NCBI RefSeq assembly: GCF_000264315.1
Contig: NZ_AJXU01000075.1
Location: 60,148 to 124,147, forward strand
DNA length: 64,000 nt
Direction: 5' to 3'
DNA from: Rhodanobacter fulvus Jip2
Lineage (GTDB): Bacteria; Pseudomonadota; Gammaproteobacteria; Xanthomonadales; Rhodanobacteraceae
The position numbers and the translations under genes are program-made. The notes below the pieces were generated by a model. It did not search any database and was not told the DNA's origin. It saw only the letters and a program-made list of their open reading frames with translations. Position 1 is the stretch's first letter, and each line of letters starts with the position of its first letter. Positions 52,371-61,511 of this stretch are shown piece by piece.

Positions 52371-53294
52371 TCATGCATGTCGTGCTGCGGCTACGGCATG
52401 AATCGCGTCGGCGTACTCCACCAGGTCGCGCCGCTCCAGCGCGAAAATGCCCATCTGGCCGACCTTGAACTCGATCCACACGAACGGCACCTGCGGCAGC
52501 AACGCCGCCAGCGCCTGCTCGCTCTCGCCCACCTCGACGATCAGCAGGCCGTCGTCGGTGAGGTGATCGGCCGCCTCGTCCAGCATGCGCAGGCACAGGT
52601 CCAGCCCGTCCGCACCGGAGGTGAGGCCGAGTTTGGGCTCGTGCGCGTACTCGCCCGGCAACGCGGCGTACTCGTCCTCGGTGACATAGGGCGGATTGGA
52701 CACGATCAGGTCGTAGCGCTGCCCCGCCACGCCGGCGAACAGGTCGGACTGGATCGCGTTGACGCGACCCTCCAGATGCTGGAAGACGATGTTCTCGCGG
52801 GCCAGCGACAGCGCCTCGTCGCTGATGTCGACGATGTCCACCTGCCAGTCGGGGTTGTATTCGGCCATGGCGATGCCGATGCAGCCCGAGCCGGTGCACA
52901 GGTCCAGCGCGCGCTCCACCGGACGCTCGTCCAGCCATGGTGCGAAGCCCGACTCGATCAATTCGGCGATCGGTGAACGCGGTACCAGCGCACGACGATC
53001 GCTCTTGAACTTCAGCCCCGCAAACCAGGTCTCGCCCACCAGGTAGGCCACCGGCAGACGTTCGCTGACACGGCGCTCGATCAGCGCCAACACCTTCTCG
53101 CGCTCGGCCGTGGTGAGCCGGCCCGCGCCATAGGCCGGCGGAATATCCGGCGGCAGATGCAGGCTGGCCAGCACCAGATGGGTGGCCTCGTCGATCGGAT
53201 TGTCGTGGCTGTGACCGAAGGTGAGCCCGGCGGCGGCAAACCGGCTGGCCCCATAACGGATGAAGTCGATGATGGAGGCGAGTTCGGTGGTCAC
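52371..53294 (-). CDS. prmB: Ribosomal protein L3 glutamine methyltransferase
   Basis: PrmB methylates a glutamine of ribosomal protein L3. The 307-residue protein has the SAM motif [12 protein letters not shown] near 135 and the glutamine-binding NPPYV near 200. GTG 53294 was chosen because [19 protein letters not shown] matches the family start; an ATG at 53339 would add 15 residues reaching towards the psd promoter. It is divergent from psd. Confidence 0.93.
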   Translation of the reverse strand: MTTELASIIDFIRYGASRFAAAGLTFGHSHDNPIDEATHLVLASLHLPPDIPPAYGAGRLTTAEREKVLALIERRVSERLPVAYLVGETWFAGLKFKSDRRALVPRSPIAELIESGFAPWLDERPVERALDLCTGSGCIGIAMAEYNPDWQVDIVDISDEALSLARENIVFQHLEGRVNAIQSDLFAGVAGQRYDLIVSNPPYVTEDEYAALPGEYAHEPKLGLTSGADGLDLCLRMLDEAADHLTDDGLLIVEVGESEQALAALLPQVPFVWIEFKVGQMGIFALERRDLVEYADAIHAVAAARHA

Positions 53295-53381
53295 GATGGC
53301 GGCTTCGGGAGAGGGACCGGGAAGTATAGCGGCAGGCATCGATCAGGTTCCGCCAGCGGCCCCTGCCCGTATACTTCCCCG

Positions 53382-54215
53382 ATGACTTTCAACGTATTCC
53401 TGCAGTACATCCTGCCGCACCGCGCGCTGTCGCGAGTGGTCTACTGGGCTACGCGCTGGACCTTCGCGCCGTGGAAGAATTTCCTGATCAGCCAGATCGT
53501 GCGCCGCTACAACGTCAACATGGCTGAAGCGGCGCAACCCGACGCGCTGGCCTACCAGCACTTCAATGCCTTCTTCACCCGCAAGTTGCGCCCCGATGCG
53601 CGCCGCGCCGACGCGGATCCCGATGCGCTGCTGTCGCCGGCGGACGGCCGCATCAGCCAGGCCGGCGCCATCGTCGACGGGCGCATCTTCCAGGCCAAGG
53701 GGCAGGATTACACCGTCGCCGAGTTGCTGGGCAGCGCGGACGATGCCAAGCCCTACCGCGACGGCAGCTTCGCCACCGTCTACCTGTCGCCGCGCGATTA
53801 CCACCGGGTGCACATGCCGCTGAAGGGCACGCTGCGGGAAACCGTGCACGTACCCGGCCGCATCTTCAGCGTGGCGCCGTTCGCGGTGGAAGCGATCCCC
53901 CGCGTGTTTGCGCGCAACGAGCGGCTGGTGTGCCACTTCGATGGCGAGCACGGTCCTTTCGTGGTGGTCATGGTCGGCGCGATTCTGGTCTCGTCCGTGG
54001 CGACGGTGTGGGACGGCCTGGTGATCCCGCCGTACGCGTCGGCAATCGGGCGCAAATCATTCACCGGCCAGAACATCACGCTGGAGCGCTTCGCCGAAAT
54101 GGCCCGCTTCAACATGGGCTCCACCGTAATCGTGCTGCTGCCGAAAGGCCCGACCCTGGACGCGCTGCAGCCGCAACAGGCCGTAATGGTGGGGCAGCGG
54201 CTCGGTCACCGCTGA
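53382..54215 (+). CDS. psd: Phosphatidylserine decarboxylase
   Basis: Psd makes phosphatidylethanolamine. The 277-residue proenzyme has the Asp in [11 protein letters not shown] near 88, His in [10 protein letters not shown] near 142, and the self-cleavage site in [12 protein letters not shown] near 247, where a Ser-derived pyruvoyl group forms. The usual LGST motif reads MGST. It is a peripheral inner-membrane enzyme and stands alone here. Confidence 0.96.
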   Translation: MTFNVFLQYILPHRALSRVVYWATRWTFAPWKNFLISQIVRRYNVNMAEAAQPDALAYQHFNAFFTRKLRPDARRADADPDALLSPADGRISQAGAIVDGRIFQAKGQDYTVAELLGSADDAKPYRDGSFATVYLSPRDYHRVHMPLKGTLRETVHVPGRIFSVAPFAVEAIPRVFARNERLVCHFDGEHGPFVVVMVGAILVSSVATVWDGLVIPPYASAIGRKSFTGQNITLERFAEMARFNMGSTVIVLLPKGPTLDALQPQQAVMVGQRLGHR

Positions 54216-54365
54216 CGCCACCCGGCGCAACGCCAGTCACCGGCATAACTGACGTCATGCGTCATTTTGTGACGCTCTAGGCGCAATTGCCGGGATCGCT
54301 TCGCTACGCTCGCCACTTCGCCGCACGTCTCACGTGCTGCCGAATTCCAGCGTCGAGGGGGCCCC

Positions 54366-54803
54366 ATGCAATTACTCACTCCATTTTTCGCGATGATGCG
54401 GGCGCGCCAGCTTGGCCGCCAATTTCGCGATATCGAGCGCAGCATCCGGGCCTTGCCCAAGCGCAATCGCGAGCGGCTGAGCCTGCTTGCCCTGCGCGAG
54501 ATCGGCCAGGCGTCACGCAGCGACTTCCCCCATCTATATGGCACCGCGCCCGAAGCGCGCTACCTGCCTTGGGGCCAGGGCACCGACGCCGGCTATGAAC
54601 GCGCCTGCTCGAACAACCCCGAAGTGGTGTTGCGCGGCATCGCGTTATGGCTTGCGGTGGCCTACCACGAAACCAAGAATTCGCCGCACACCAGCCTGCA
54701 ACCGCAACACCGGCAGCTGATGCAGTTGCTGCGTGAGCTGAAGGAAGTCCACAGCAGCGGCAACACCGTCAAAAGCTGGATGAACAACACCGCCGCTGCC
54801 TGA
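54366..54803 (+). CDS. Conserved hypothetical protein
   Basis: A 145-residue soluble protein rich in Arg and Leu, with mostly helical composition and no signal peptide. GAGGGG lies 5 bases before ATG 54366, so translation is well supported. I recognise no domain. It follows psd by 150 bases and is followed by a repeat-filled gap. Confidence 0.65.
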   Translation: MQLLTPFFAMMRARQLGRQFRDIERSIRALPKRNRERLSLLALREIGQASRSDFPHLYGTAPEARYLPWGQGTDAGYERACSNNPEVVLRGIALWLAVAYHETKNSPHTSLQPQHRQLMQLLRELKEVHSSGNTVKSWMNNTAAA

Positions 54804-54914
54804 TTGCAGCCGGTTCGATCGGCAGCCGGCCGGGATCCTGGATTCGCAGCATTAGCCGGCAAAAACACCCAGGGGCTGCGAATAGTCAGCGGACTGGCGT
54901 GGAGCCCAGTTTTT

Positions 54915-55154
54915 CCTTCCCCTGCGAAGCGGGGGAAGGTGCCACTGCGGAGGCATGGCGAAGGCATGGATGCCTGAGTTGAGGCAACGCAGGAGCAGTT
55001 GCCCGATGCCGGAGCGAACGGCGAAGCCGGCCCGAAGGGCGTGCCGCAGGAGCGGCACGTAAAGGCGGATGGGGGCGCTCTTGATCGTGCTTTTTACGGC
55101 GAAAAGCGCCCCCATCAGCCCTTTGGGCAGCTTCCCCCGCTACGCAGGGGAAGC
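54915..55154. repeat. MITE-type repeats in inverted arrangement
   Basis: This stretch holds two relatives of the 36227-36336 element: CCTTCCCCTGCGAAGCGGGGG on the left, then GGCGGATGGGGGCGCT, a 26-base centre, AGCGCCCCCATC and CTTCCCCCGCTACGCAGGGG on the right. The middle also carries short palindromes such as GCCGCAGGAGCGGC. It fills the gap between the hypothetical gene and mltD; no coding content is seen. Confidence 0.6.
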
Positions 55155-55176
55155 GAAAGCAGTTCTTCACAGCCTC

Positions 55177-56652
55177 TCAGTGGCACGCCGGCAACTTCAA
55201 CACCTGTCCGGCGCGAATCCGATGATGCTTGAGGTCATTCATCTCGGACACTTCCTGCACGCTTGAGCAACGCAGCTTGCGCACGATGCTGATCAGCGAA
55301 TCGCCACGGCGCACCTTGTAGTGACTGGCGCTCGCCGCCACCGGCGGTGCTACCGGTGCAGTCACCACAGGGACGGCAGCGTGATGAAGATCGGCGGCCA
55401 GGATCGGCCACGGGCCATCGACGCAGCGCGACGCGTAGACGCCCTCAAGCCGCTTCGGCAGTGCCAGCCGCGCACCCGCCGGCTGGGCTACTTGCGGATC
55501 CAGCTTCGGGTTTAGATTGCGCAATGTGCGGAACCAGCCGTCGCTCATGCCGCCGGCCGATCCCAGGCACACGGTCAGTTCGGACAATGATGCCGGCCGT
55601 TTCAGGATGACCGAACCGGGCGCGCCGTCGATCTTCGGAAAGTGCAGGTTGTAGCTTTCCGGATGCTGGAACAGCCACGCCGCCGCCAGCACCGAAGGCA
55701 CGTAGTCGCGGGTTTCCTGGGGAAGCGCGTTATAGATGCGCGGATCGTAGAAGCTCACCGACGTATCGCTGCCAACCAGCCGGCCCATGCGCCCCTCGCC
55801 GGTGTTGTAGGCGCTAATGGTGAGTTCGAGATTGTCGTTGAACTTGCGCAACTGCTCGTTGAGGTATTCGGCATTGGCGCGGGCCGACGCCGACGGATCG
55901 AAGCGCGTGTCAAAGCCATTGTTGATGCCCAGGCCGAACCGCATGCCGGTGGCATACATGAACTGCAACGGCCCGGCCGCACCCGAACGCGACACCGCAT
56001 GCACCTTGCCGCCGGATTCCTTCGCCAGCATGCCGAACAGCAGTGCTTCGGGCAGATCCGCCTTCTCGTACTGTGGCCACATCTCGAAGCGCAGGTATTC
56101 GTAGTTGACGTAGGCATTCATCAACTGCGGCCGCCACTGGGTCAGCCACATTTCCAGCGCGGCCTTGACCGGCCCGTTCATCGCAATCAGCTGGGACAGT
56201 TTCTGTCCGTGCAGCAGGGTGACGCTGCGCTGCGCCTGCGGCAGGCTGGCCGCACCGGTCTTGCCCGCGGCCAGCGCCGCCTGCGATGCGTCGATGTCGC
56301 CGTTCAGATCCTGGTCGCCGCCGAAATCGCCATCCTTCAAGCGCAACATGTGGTCGAACACCGAGAAGAAGCGCTGCGGGTCGCAACCCGGCGTGTTGCC
56401 ACAAAGCGCCGCTGTTTTCTTCAGTTGGTCCAGCGAACGGGTCAACGTCGACTGGGATGCCTGCAGGTCGCCTTCACGGGATTGCTGCAAGGCGGTTTCG
56501 TACCCCTTGCTGGCCTCGTCAAGCTGACTGTAAAGGGCATTCACCGATGCCGACGGGCGGGTGCCACCGCTACTGCTGCAGGCACTGAGCAGGACGAACG
56601 CCACGGCGAGCGGAACCAGGCGCATGAAACGAATCGCGGGACACAACACCAT
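55177..56652 (-). CDS. mltD: Membrane-bound lytic murein transglycosylase D
   Basis: A 491-residue lipoprotein that cleaves peptidoglycan glycan strands. The lipobox is LLSAC (Cys25). The SLT domain has catalytic Glu in GMLAKESGGK and the following SRSGAAGPLQFM near 225; SAYNTGEGRM completes it. A single C-terminal LysM (YKVRRGDSLISIVRKLRC) binds murein; E. coli MltD has two. ATG 56652 follows AGGTGA by 9 bases; ATG 56625 is an alternative. Confidence 0.93.
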   Translation of the reverse strand: MVLCPAIRFMRLVPLAVAFVLLSACSSSGGTRPSASVNALYSQLDEASKGYETALQQSREGDLQASQSTLTRSLDQLKKTAALCGNTPGCDPQRFFSVFDHMLRLKDGDFGGDQDLNGDIDASQAALAAGKTGAASLPQAQRSVTLLHGQKLSQLIAMNGPVKAALEMWLTQWRPQLMNAYVNYEYLRFEMWPQYEKADLPEALLFGMLAKESGGKVHAVSRSGAAGPLQFMYATGMRFGLGINNGFDTRFDPSASARANAEYLNEQLRKFNDNLELTISAYNTGEGRMGRLVGSDTSVSFYDPRIYNALPQETRDYVPSVLAAAWLFQHPESYNLHFPKIDGAPGSVILKRPASLSELTVCLGSAGGMSDGWFRTLRNLNPKLDPQVAQPAGARLALPKRLEGVYASRCVDGPWPILAADLHHAAVPVVTAPVAPPVAASASHYKVRRGDSLISIVRKLRCSSVQEVSEMNDLKHHRIRAGQVLKLPACH

Positions 56653-56779
56653 CACGAACTTCACCTGAAAAAAGACCCACCATAGCTGGCGCGGCAACGC
56701 GACTCAACGCAATGACGGCATGACGCGACGACGCCGACGTCTTGGCTACAATCGCTCGACTCCCAACGGACGGAACGCC

Positions 56780-58291
56780 ATGACTGACATCCTGATCGGC
56801 CGCAACGACAGCACCAGCGTCAGCCTGGACCCGCACTACGGCAACCGCCACGGCATGATCGCCGGCGCCACCGGCACCGGAAAATCCGTCTCGCTGATGG
56901 TGCTGGCCGAAGGCTTCTCGCGGCTGGGCGTGCCCTGCTTCCTGGCCGACGCCAAGGGCGATCTGGCCGGCCTGGCAATGGCCGCGAACGAGCCGGGCGA
57001 CAAGCTCAAGGCGCGGCTGGACAAACTCAAGCTGACCGACTGGAAAGCACAGGCCAATCCAGTGGTGTTCTGGGATATCTACGGCAAGCTGGGCCACCCG
57101 GTGCGCGCCACCATCAGCGAGATGGGCCCCACCCTGCTCGGCCGCGTGCTGGAATTGAACGACACCCAGGAAGGCGTGCTGGAAGTGGTATTCAAGGCCG
57201 CCGACGACCAGGGCTGGCTGCTGTTGGACCTCGCCGACCTGCGCGCCCTGCTCACTTATGCCGCCGAAAACGCCAAGGCGCTGTCCACCCAGTACGGGCT
57301 GATCAGCACGCAGAGCATCGCGGCGATCCAGCGCGCGCTGCTGAAACTCGAAAGCGATGGCGCCGACCAGTTCTTCGGGGAGCCGGCACTGGAACTGGCC
57401 GACCTGATGCGCCAGGACATGAGCGGGCGCGGCATCATCAACGTGCTCGCCGCCGACCAGCTGATCATGAAGCCGCGACTGTATTCCACCTTCCTGCTGT
57501 GGCTGCTGTCCGAACTGTTCGAGCAGTTGCCCGAAGTCGGCGACCTCGACCAGCCGAAGATGGTGTTCTTCTTCGACGAGGCACACCTGTTGTTCGACGA
57601 TGCCTCGCCCGGCCTGCTGCAGCGGGTGGAACAGGTGGTGCGGCTGATCCGCTCCAAGGGCGTCGGCGTGTACTTCTGTTCGCAGAACCCGGACGACGTG
57701 CCCGGCAACATCCTGGGCCAGCTCGGCAACCGTATCCAGCATGCCTTGCGCGCGTTCACCCCGCGCGACCAGAAGGCGGTCAAGGCGGCGGCGGAAACCT
57801 TCGTCGTCAATCCGAAGCTCGACGTCACCGAAGCGATCATCAAGTTGGCCGTTGGCGAAGCGCTGGCTTCCACACTTGCCAACGGCGGCGTACCGACACC
57901 GGTCGAGCAGGTGCTGGTGACCACGCCCTGCTGCCGCATCGGTGCGATCACCGACGCCGAGCGCGCCACCATCCGCCAACGCTCGCCCGTCGGCGCAAAA
58001 TACGACACCACGGTGAATCGCGAATCGGCCGCGGAAATGCTGATCAAACGCGCCGAGGACAAGGCCGCCGACGCCAGCAAGGTCGCCGCCGACGCTCCCG
58101 CCAAGGGCGCGGCAAAAGACGCCGAAGCAAGCGGCTGGAGCGGCGCCGTGCACGACGCCCTGTTCGGCACCAAACGTCGCCAGGGCATGATCGAAACCAT
58201 GGGCAAGCAGATGGTGCGCACCGCCGGCAGCCAGCTCGGCCGGCAGATCCTGCGCGGCGTGCTGGGCGGCATCTTCGGCGGCAAGCGTTGA
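56780..58291 (+). CDS. yjgR: HerA-like ATPase YjgR (DUF853)
   Basis: A 503-residue P-loop ATPase of the HerA/FtsK clade. Walker A is GATGTGKS (about 30), Walker B is MVFFFDEAHLLF near 262, and SKGVGVYFCSQNPDDVP is the conserved sensor region. The C-terminal segment is Ala-rich with a Gly-rich end. The cellular role of YjgR is unknown. It is followed by greB after 48 bases. Confidence 0.92.
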   Translation: MTDILIGRNDSTSVSLDPHYGNRHGMIAGATGTGKSVSLMVLAEGFSRLGVPCFLADAKGDLAGLAMAANEPGDKLKARLDKLKLTDWKAQANPVVFWDIYGKLGHPVRATISEMGPTLLGRVLELNDTQEGVLEVVFKAADDQGWLLLDLADLRALLTYAAENAKALSTQYGLISTQSIAAIQRALLKLESDGADQFFGEPALELADLMRQDMSGRGIINVLAADQLIMKPRLYSTFLLWLLSELFEQLPEVGDLDQPKMVFFFDEAHLLFDDASPGLLQRVEQVVRLIRSKGVGVYFCSQNPDDVPGNILGQLGNRIQHALRAFTPRDQKAVKAAAETFVVNPKLDVTEAIIKLAVGEALASTLANGGVPTPVEQVLVTTPCCRIGAITDAERATIRQRSPVGAKYDTTVNRESAAEMLIKRAEDKAADASKVAADAPAKGAAKDAEASGWSGAVHDALFGTKRRQGMIETMGKQMVRTAGSQLGRQILRGVLGGIFGGKR

Positions 58292-58339
58292 TCCAATGCC
58301 GTCTGCCTTCCCCGCAAAATCCATGAATGGGCGGCCGCA

Positions 58340-58840
58340 ATGAGTCGCTGGCGCCCACCCTCCCCCGGCTCCACCGCGATCATTACCCGCGAAGGTTTCG
58401 AGCGGCTGAAGGCCGAACTCGATCACCTGTGGCACGTGCTGCGCCCGGAAGTGGTGAAAGCCATCACCGCCGCCGCCGCCGAAGGCGACCGCTCGGAAAA
58501 CGCCGAGTACATCTACCGCAAGAAACAACTTGCCGAGATCGATCGCCGTGCCCGCTACCTCAGCAAACGCATCCCCGCACTCAAGGTCGCCGACGGCGTA
58601 CCCGGCGATCGCCGCGCCGTGTTCTTCGGTGCCCGCATCGAACTCGAAAACGTCGACACCGGCGAAGTGCTGCACTACCGCATCGTCGGCCCCGACGAAA
58701 CCGACGCCAAACTCGGCTGGATCAGCATCGACTCACCGATGGCGCGCGCCGTACTGAAACGCCGCATCGACGACGAATTCCTCGCCGAACTACCCGCTGG
58801 TCCAGCGGAATTTTCGGTGATGGCGGTGGATTACGAGTGA
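58340..58840 (+). CDS. greB: Transcript cleavage factor GreB
   Basis: GreB rescues backtracked RNA polymerase. The 166-residue protein has the N-terminal coiled coil with the acidic tip [18 protein letters not shown] (catalytic Asp/Glu) and the FKBP-like C-terminal domain ([24 protein letters not shown]). The YIYRKKQL and length features distinguish GreB from GreA. It is the last core gene before the cassette region. Confidence 0.95.
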   Translation: MSRWRPPSPGSTAIITREGFERLKAELDHLWHVLRPEVVKAITAAAAEGDRSENAEYIYRKKQLAEIDRRARYLSKRIPALKVADGVPGDRRAVFFGARIELENVDTGEVLHYRIVGPDETDAKLGWISIDSPMARAVLKRRIDDEFLAELPAGPAEFSVMAVDYE

Positions 58841-58997
58841 GGGGCATTGCTTCCCCGCCGACAAGATGCCATCACGGCCGCCCCGGTGGCATGAAAACGC
58901 TCCCCGTCAGCGCGAAGCGGTAGCCACAGGTCAGATAACCTGACTAACTGGATGAACGCCCAAACAGCCTGCAGGCTGATCCCCAGGTAGCGGAGCG

Positions 58998-59567
58998 CTA
59001 TAGAGGATAAACATTTTCTCTTGATAACACGTACTTTCCCCATGGCATGGTCAAATAGGCGGTCATGTGATGTGAGGTATGCATGCCAAAAGGTACCGAA
59101 TAGCATCCCACGACCACGAATGGATAGGTCGTCCAGGAAGTAACTTCAATATCTTCGGTCGGCACCACCTTCCCACCGAAATCCAACCCCGTGATTCTAT
59201 TTGAAATAACGTATTTCCTTGTCTCGTCGTTAACAGACGATTGCGATAACTTGGCCGTGACATAGCCACCCACTGTTACAACCGCGATAATTACGAAAGT
59301 GATACGTAACACTTTGCAATGCCACAACCTTAGCCAAGCGGCGATTGCAGCAAGCGCAACTGAGACGAAGAACAAAGCTTTTCCGAAAAAAAACAATTGC
59401 GAAGCGGCGCGACAATGTTGCGACGTGGCAGAAAGACTGCTTGGGCCACAATGAGCGAACCGATGAGACTCCGTAAAGCTTGCAACGATGAACATAAAAA
59501 TCGATGCCAGTCCGAAAGCTAGCGCGAAAGCGACGATGATCTTGATCGCACGTTTGGTGACGGACAT
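58998..59567 (-). CDS. Integron cassette protein, membrane, unknown
   Basis: A 189-residue protein with three hydrophobic segments (about 9-30, 60-80, 85-105). The composition is AT-richer than the core genes. It starts 5 bases after the crossover end of the attC at 59572-59649, typical for a cassette ORF. I recognise no domain. The sequence after its stop has only a degenerate attC-like remnant (AGCCTGCAGGCT, GGGCGTT), then the end of the array near greB. Confidence 0.65.
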   Translation of the reverse strand: MSVTKRAIKIIVAFALAFGLASIFMFIVASFTESHRFAHCGPSSLSATSQHCRAASQLFFFGKALFFVSVALAAIAAWLRLWHCKVLRITFVIIAVVTVGGYVTAKLSQSSVNDETRKYVISNRITGLDFGGKVVPTEDIEVTSWTTYPFVVVGCYSVPFGMHTSHHMTAYLTMPWGKYVLSRENVYPL

Positions 59568-59571
59568 ATGA

Positions 59572-59649
59572 TTCTAACGCCTGAGCTCAGCCGCCATCCT
59601 GCCGCGGCGACGTGGAGGTGGGACACTCGGCTGGAGTACCTTGTTGAGC
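59572..59649 (-). other. attC recombination site 1
   Basis: On the minus strand the R'' box GCTCAAC and R' box GTTAGAA bracket 78 bases. Pairing inner boxes CAGCCGAG / CGGCTGAG and a terminal loop give the folded attC shape. CTCAGGCGTTAG resembles the right end of class 1 integron attC sites. The stop of the upstream cassette ORF lies inside it. Confidence 0.75.
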
Positions 59650-60003
59650 GCGATGCCGCATTGCAAGAATGCCTGCGAGCATGACTCTAATGACTGCTCC
59701 ACAAATAAACCCCGCCACAACCAGCATGAACATGACGACGCCAAGCGCATCGCCAGGGCTTCCTGTGTAAGTCGGTAATGAAGTGACATGAATGTGTTGA
59801 ACCCAGAGCGTAGTCGCTCCTGCGCTAAAAAACGCGGCACTGCCCAACAACCATTTGAGGGATGGCATAGCAATGGGGATAAGCAACGCAACAATGGCCG
59901 GGGCAAATAAAACGTAGAACTGGCCTTTGTTGAAGAGCATCCACCATAAAGTAACCGCTGTCACAGCAAATGAAATTACGAAACCCAGGAGCCCTTCTTT
60001 CAT
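59587..60003 (-). CDS. Integron cassette protein, membrane, unknown
   Basis: A 138-residue protein with four hydrophobic segments and a short polar C-terminus. Its ATG lies 8 bases after the GTTAGGC end of the attC at 60012-60067, and its stop is inside the next attC. That is the textbook layout of a promoterless cassette. No domain is recognised. Codon use is visibly less GC-rich than in the core genes. Confidence 0.7.
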   Translation of the reverse strand: MKEGLLGFVISFAVTAVTLWWMLFNKGQFYVLFAPAIVALLIPIAMPSLKWLLGSAAFFSAGATTLWVQHIHVTSLPTYTGSPGDALGVVMFMLVVAGFICGAVIRVMLAGILAMRHRAQQGTPAECPTSTSPRQDGG

Positions 60004-60011
60004 TTATTTAA

Positions 60012-60067
60012 GCCTAACATCCGAAGTTAGCAGCGCGTAGCACGTCCGCTGGATTGAGTTGTTAGCG
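60012..60067 (-). other. attC recombination site 2
   Basis: On the minus strand CGCTAAC (R'') and GTTAGGC (R') bracket 56 bases. AATCCAGCGGACG and CGCTGCTAACTTCGG form the imperfectly paired arms with extrahelical bases. Both core boxes fit the RYYYAAC/GTTRRRY consensus. Confidence 0.82.
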
Positions 60068-60196
60068 CTGGCGCGCGATTGATAATGACAGGCCAAACTT
60101 CCGTGCAAGCGTGGCCGTCCACGACGATGGCTTGACCGATGGACAAGAAGCATGTTGATTAGGCTCTGGTCTTGGCACGGCATTGCGTAGCATCAT
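60062..60196 (-). CDS. 44-residue ORF ending in attC
   Basis: A frame of 44 codons (MMLRNAVPRPEPNQHASCPS...) starts ATGATG overlapping the stop of the TfoX-like gene and ends with TAA inside the R'' box of attC 2. That stop position is normal for cassette ORFs. The peptide is basic with no membrane segment. Translation could be coupled to the TfoX gene. Whether it is a real protein is open. Confidence 0.4.
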   Translation of the reverse strand: MMLRNAVPRPEPNQHASCPSVKPSSWTATLARKFGLSLSIARQR

Positions 60197-60537
60197 TTGC
60201 CGGACTTGCTCGCTGCCGCGGGCTTTCTCGGCCTGGGCATCGGCATCAGCGCCGCCGTTTCCAGGATCAGGCGCTGGAGCCGTTCGGAATCGTCCAGCAA
60301 CTCATCGGCCACCAGATAATCCTTGGCACCCGGATACGGCGGCTTGCGGGGAAGCGCCGGCGCGAACGCTTCGCCCGCCGCCGACAGCTTCAGGAAAAAA
60401 CTGTTGTCGCAGGCAAAACCCACCACCTTGCCGTCCACGTAGAACGCGTACTCGCCGAACATCCGTTTGCGGCTCAGGCGATCGCCGAGCGCCACTTGCT
60501 CCGCCACGTAGTCGGCGAAATCCTGGTCGGTAGCCAT
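60193..60537 (-). CDS. TfoX/Sxy N-terminal domain protein
   Basis: A 114-residue protein matching the TfoX N-terminal domain: RKRMFGEYAFYVDGKVVGFACDNSFFLKL, then a KDYLVADELLDD segment. Full TfoX (competence regulator) has a second C-terminal domain that is absent here. ATG 60537 has GGGGGA upstream. Its high GC and codon use match the chromosome, unlike the neighbouring cassettes. Confidence 0.85.
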   Translation of the reverse strand: MATDQDFADYVAEQVALGDRLSRKRMFGEYAFYVDGKVVGFACDNSFFLKLSAAGEAFAPALPRKPPYPGAKDYLVADELLDDSERLQRLILETAALMPMPRPRKPAAASKSGK

Positions 60538-60713
60538 GTCGTCCCCCACGTGTTGCACAGCATCGGATTGAGTGTCGCATCTTCGCGGCAAGTTATCCGC
60601 CGCCAACCTGCCGACGACGGAACTTCTTCAGCAGAGTGAACCCGACGGCTGCCGCTAAGTCCGCCATAAGCCTCCATCACTAGGCTCTGCCCGCACGTTA
60701 CCCGGAGAGCCGC

Positions 60714-61472
60714 ATGCCGCACGATTCCCGCCCCGCAACGAGCAAGGTACCCGCGGTCACGCTCGGCTTCTGGCTCATCAAGATCGCCGCCACCACGCTG
60801 GGCGAGACCGGTGGCGATGCGTTGTCGATGTCGCTGGGCCTGGGCTATCTCGTCAGCACGGCGATCTTTGCGGTGGTGTTTGCGACAGCGGTCGGCGCGC
60901 AGATCGGCGCGCGGCGTTTCCGTCCACTGCTGTATTGGCTCACCGTCGTTGCCACCACCACGGTGGGCACCACGTTGGCCGATTTTGCGGATCGCTCGCT
61001 GGGCATCGGCTATGCCGGCGGCAGCATATTGCTGCTCGCGCTGCTGCTGGCCTCGCTGGTCATCTGGTACCGCGTACTGGGGTCGATCGCGGTGGACAGC
61101 GTGGCCACGCCGCACGCCGAGGCGTTCTACTGGATCACCATCATGTTCTCGCAGACGCTGGGCACCGCGCTGGGCGACTGGACCGCCGACAGCGCCGGGC
61201 TGGGTTACACCGGCGCGATGATGATCTTCGGCGGCTTGCTGCTGGCGGTAGCCGCCGCGTATTTCTGGACCCGCCTGTCGCGCACGGCGCTGTTCTGGCT
61301 CGCCTTCGTCCTGACCCGGCCGTTGGGTGCGGTCGTGGGCGACTTCCTGGACAAGCCCATCGACCACGGCGGACTGGCACTCAGCCGCATCGGAGCCTCG
61401 GGCGTACTGGTGGCGCTGATGCTGGTCTTCATTCTGATCTTTCCGCAGCGCCCGGCGGACAAGGCGTACTGA
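60714..61472 (+). CDS. COG4705-type membrane protein with fourfold repeat
   Basis: A 252-residue membrane protein with about eight helices. Four internal repeats share the pattern T-x-LG/VG-x3-GD/AD followed by LGY: TTLGETGGD, TTVGTTLAD, QTLGTALGD and RPLGAVVGD. This matches COG4705 uncharacterised membrane-anchored proteins. Function is unknown; conserved acidic residues in each repeat could bind a cation. GGAG lies 8 bases before ATG 60714. Confidence 0.8.
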   Translation: MPHDSRPATSKVPAVTLGFWLIKIAATTLGETGGDALSMSLGLGYLVSTAIFAVVFATAVGAQIGARRFRPLLYWLTVVATTTVGTTLADFADRSLGIGYAGGSILLLALLLASLVIWYRVLGSIAVDSVATPHAEAFYWITIMFSQTLGTALGDWTADSAGLGYTGAMMIFGGLLLAVAAAYFWTRLSRTALFWLAFVLTRPLGAVVGDFLDKPIDHGGLALSRIGASGVLVALMLVFILIFPQRPADKAY

Positions 61473-61511
61473 ATGCCGGCCGATTGCTCGTCCGTCAAAC
61501 GCGCCTTGATA

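Noticed and set aside
58831..59106. 91-residue frame over the array end
   Set aside because: It overlaps the cassette gene in another frame and lacks a ribosome site.
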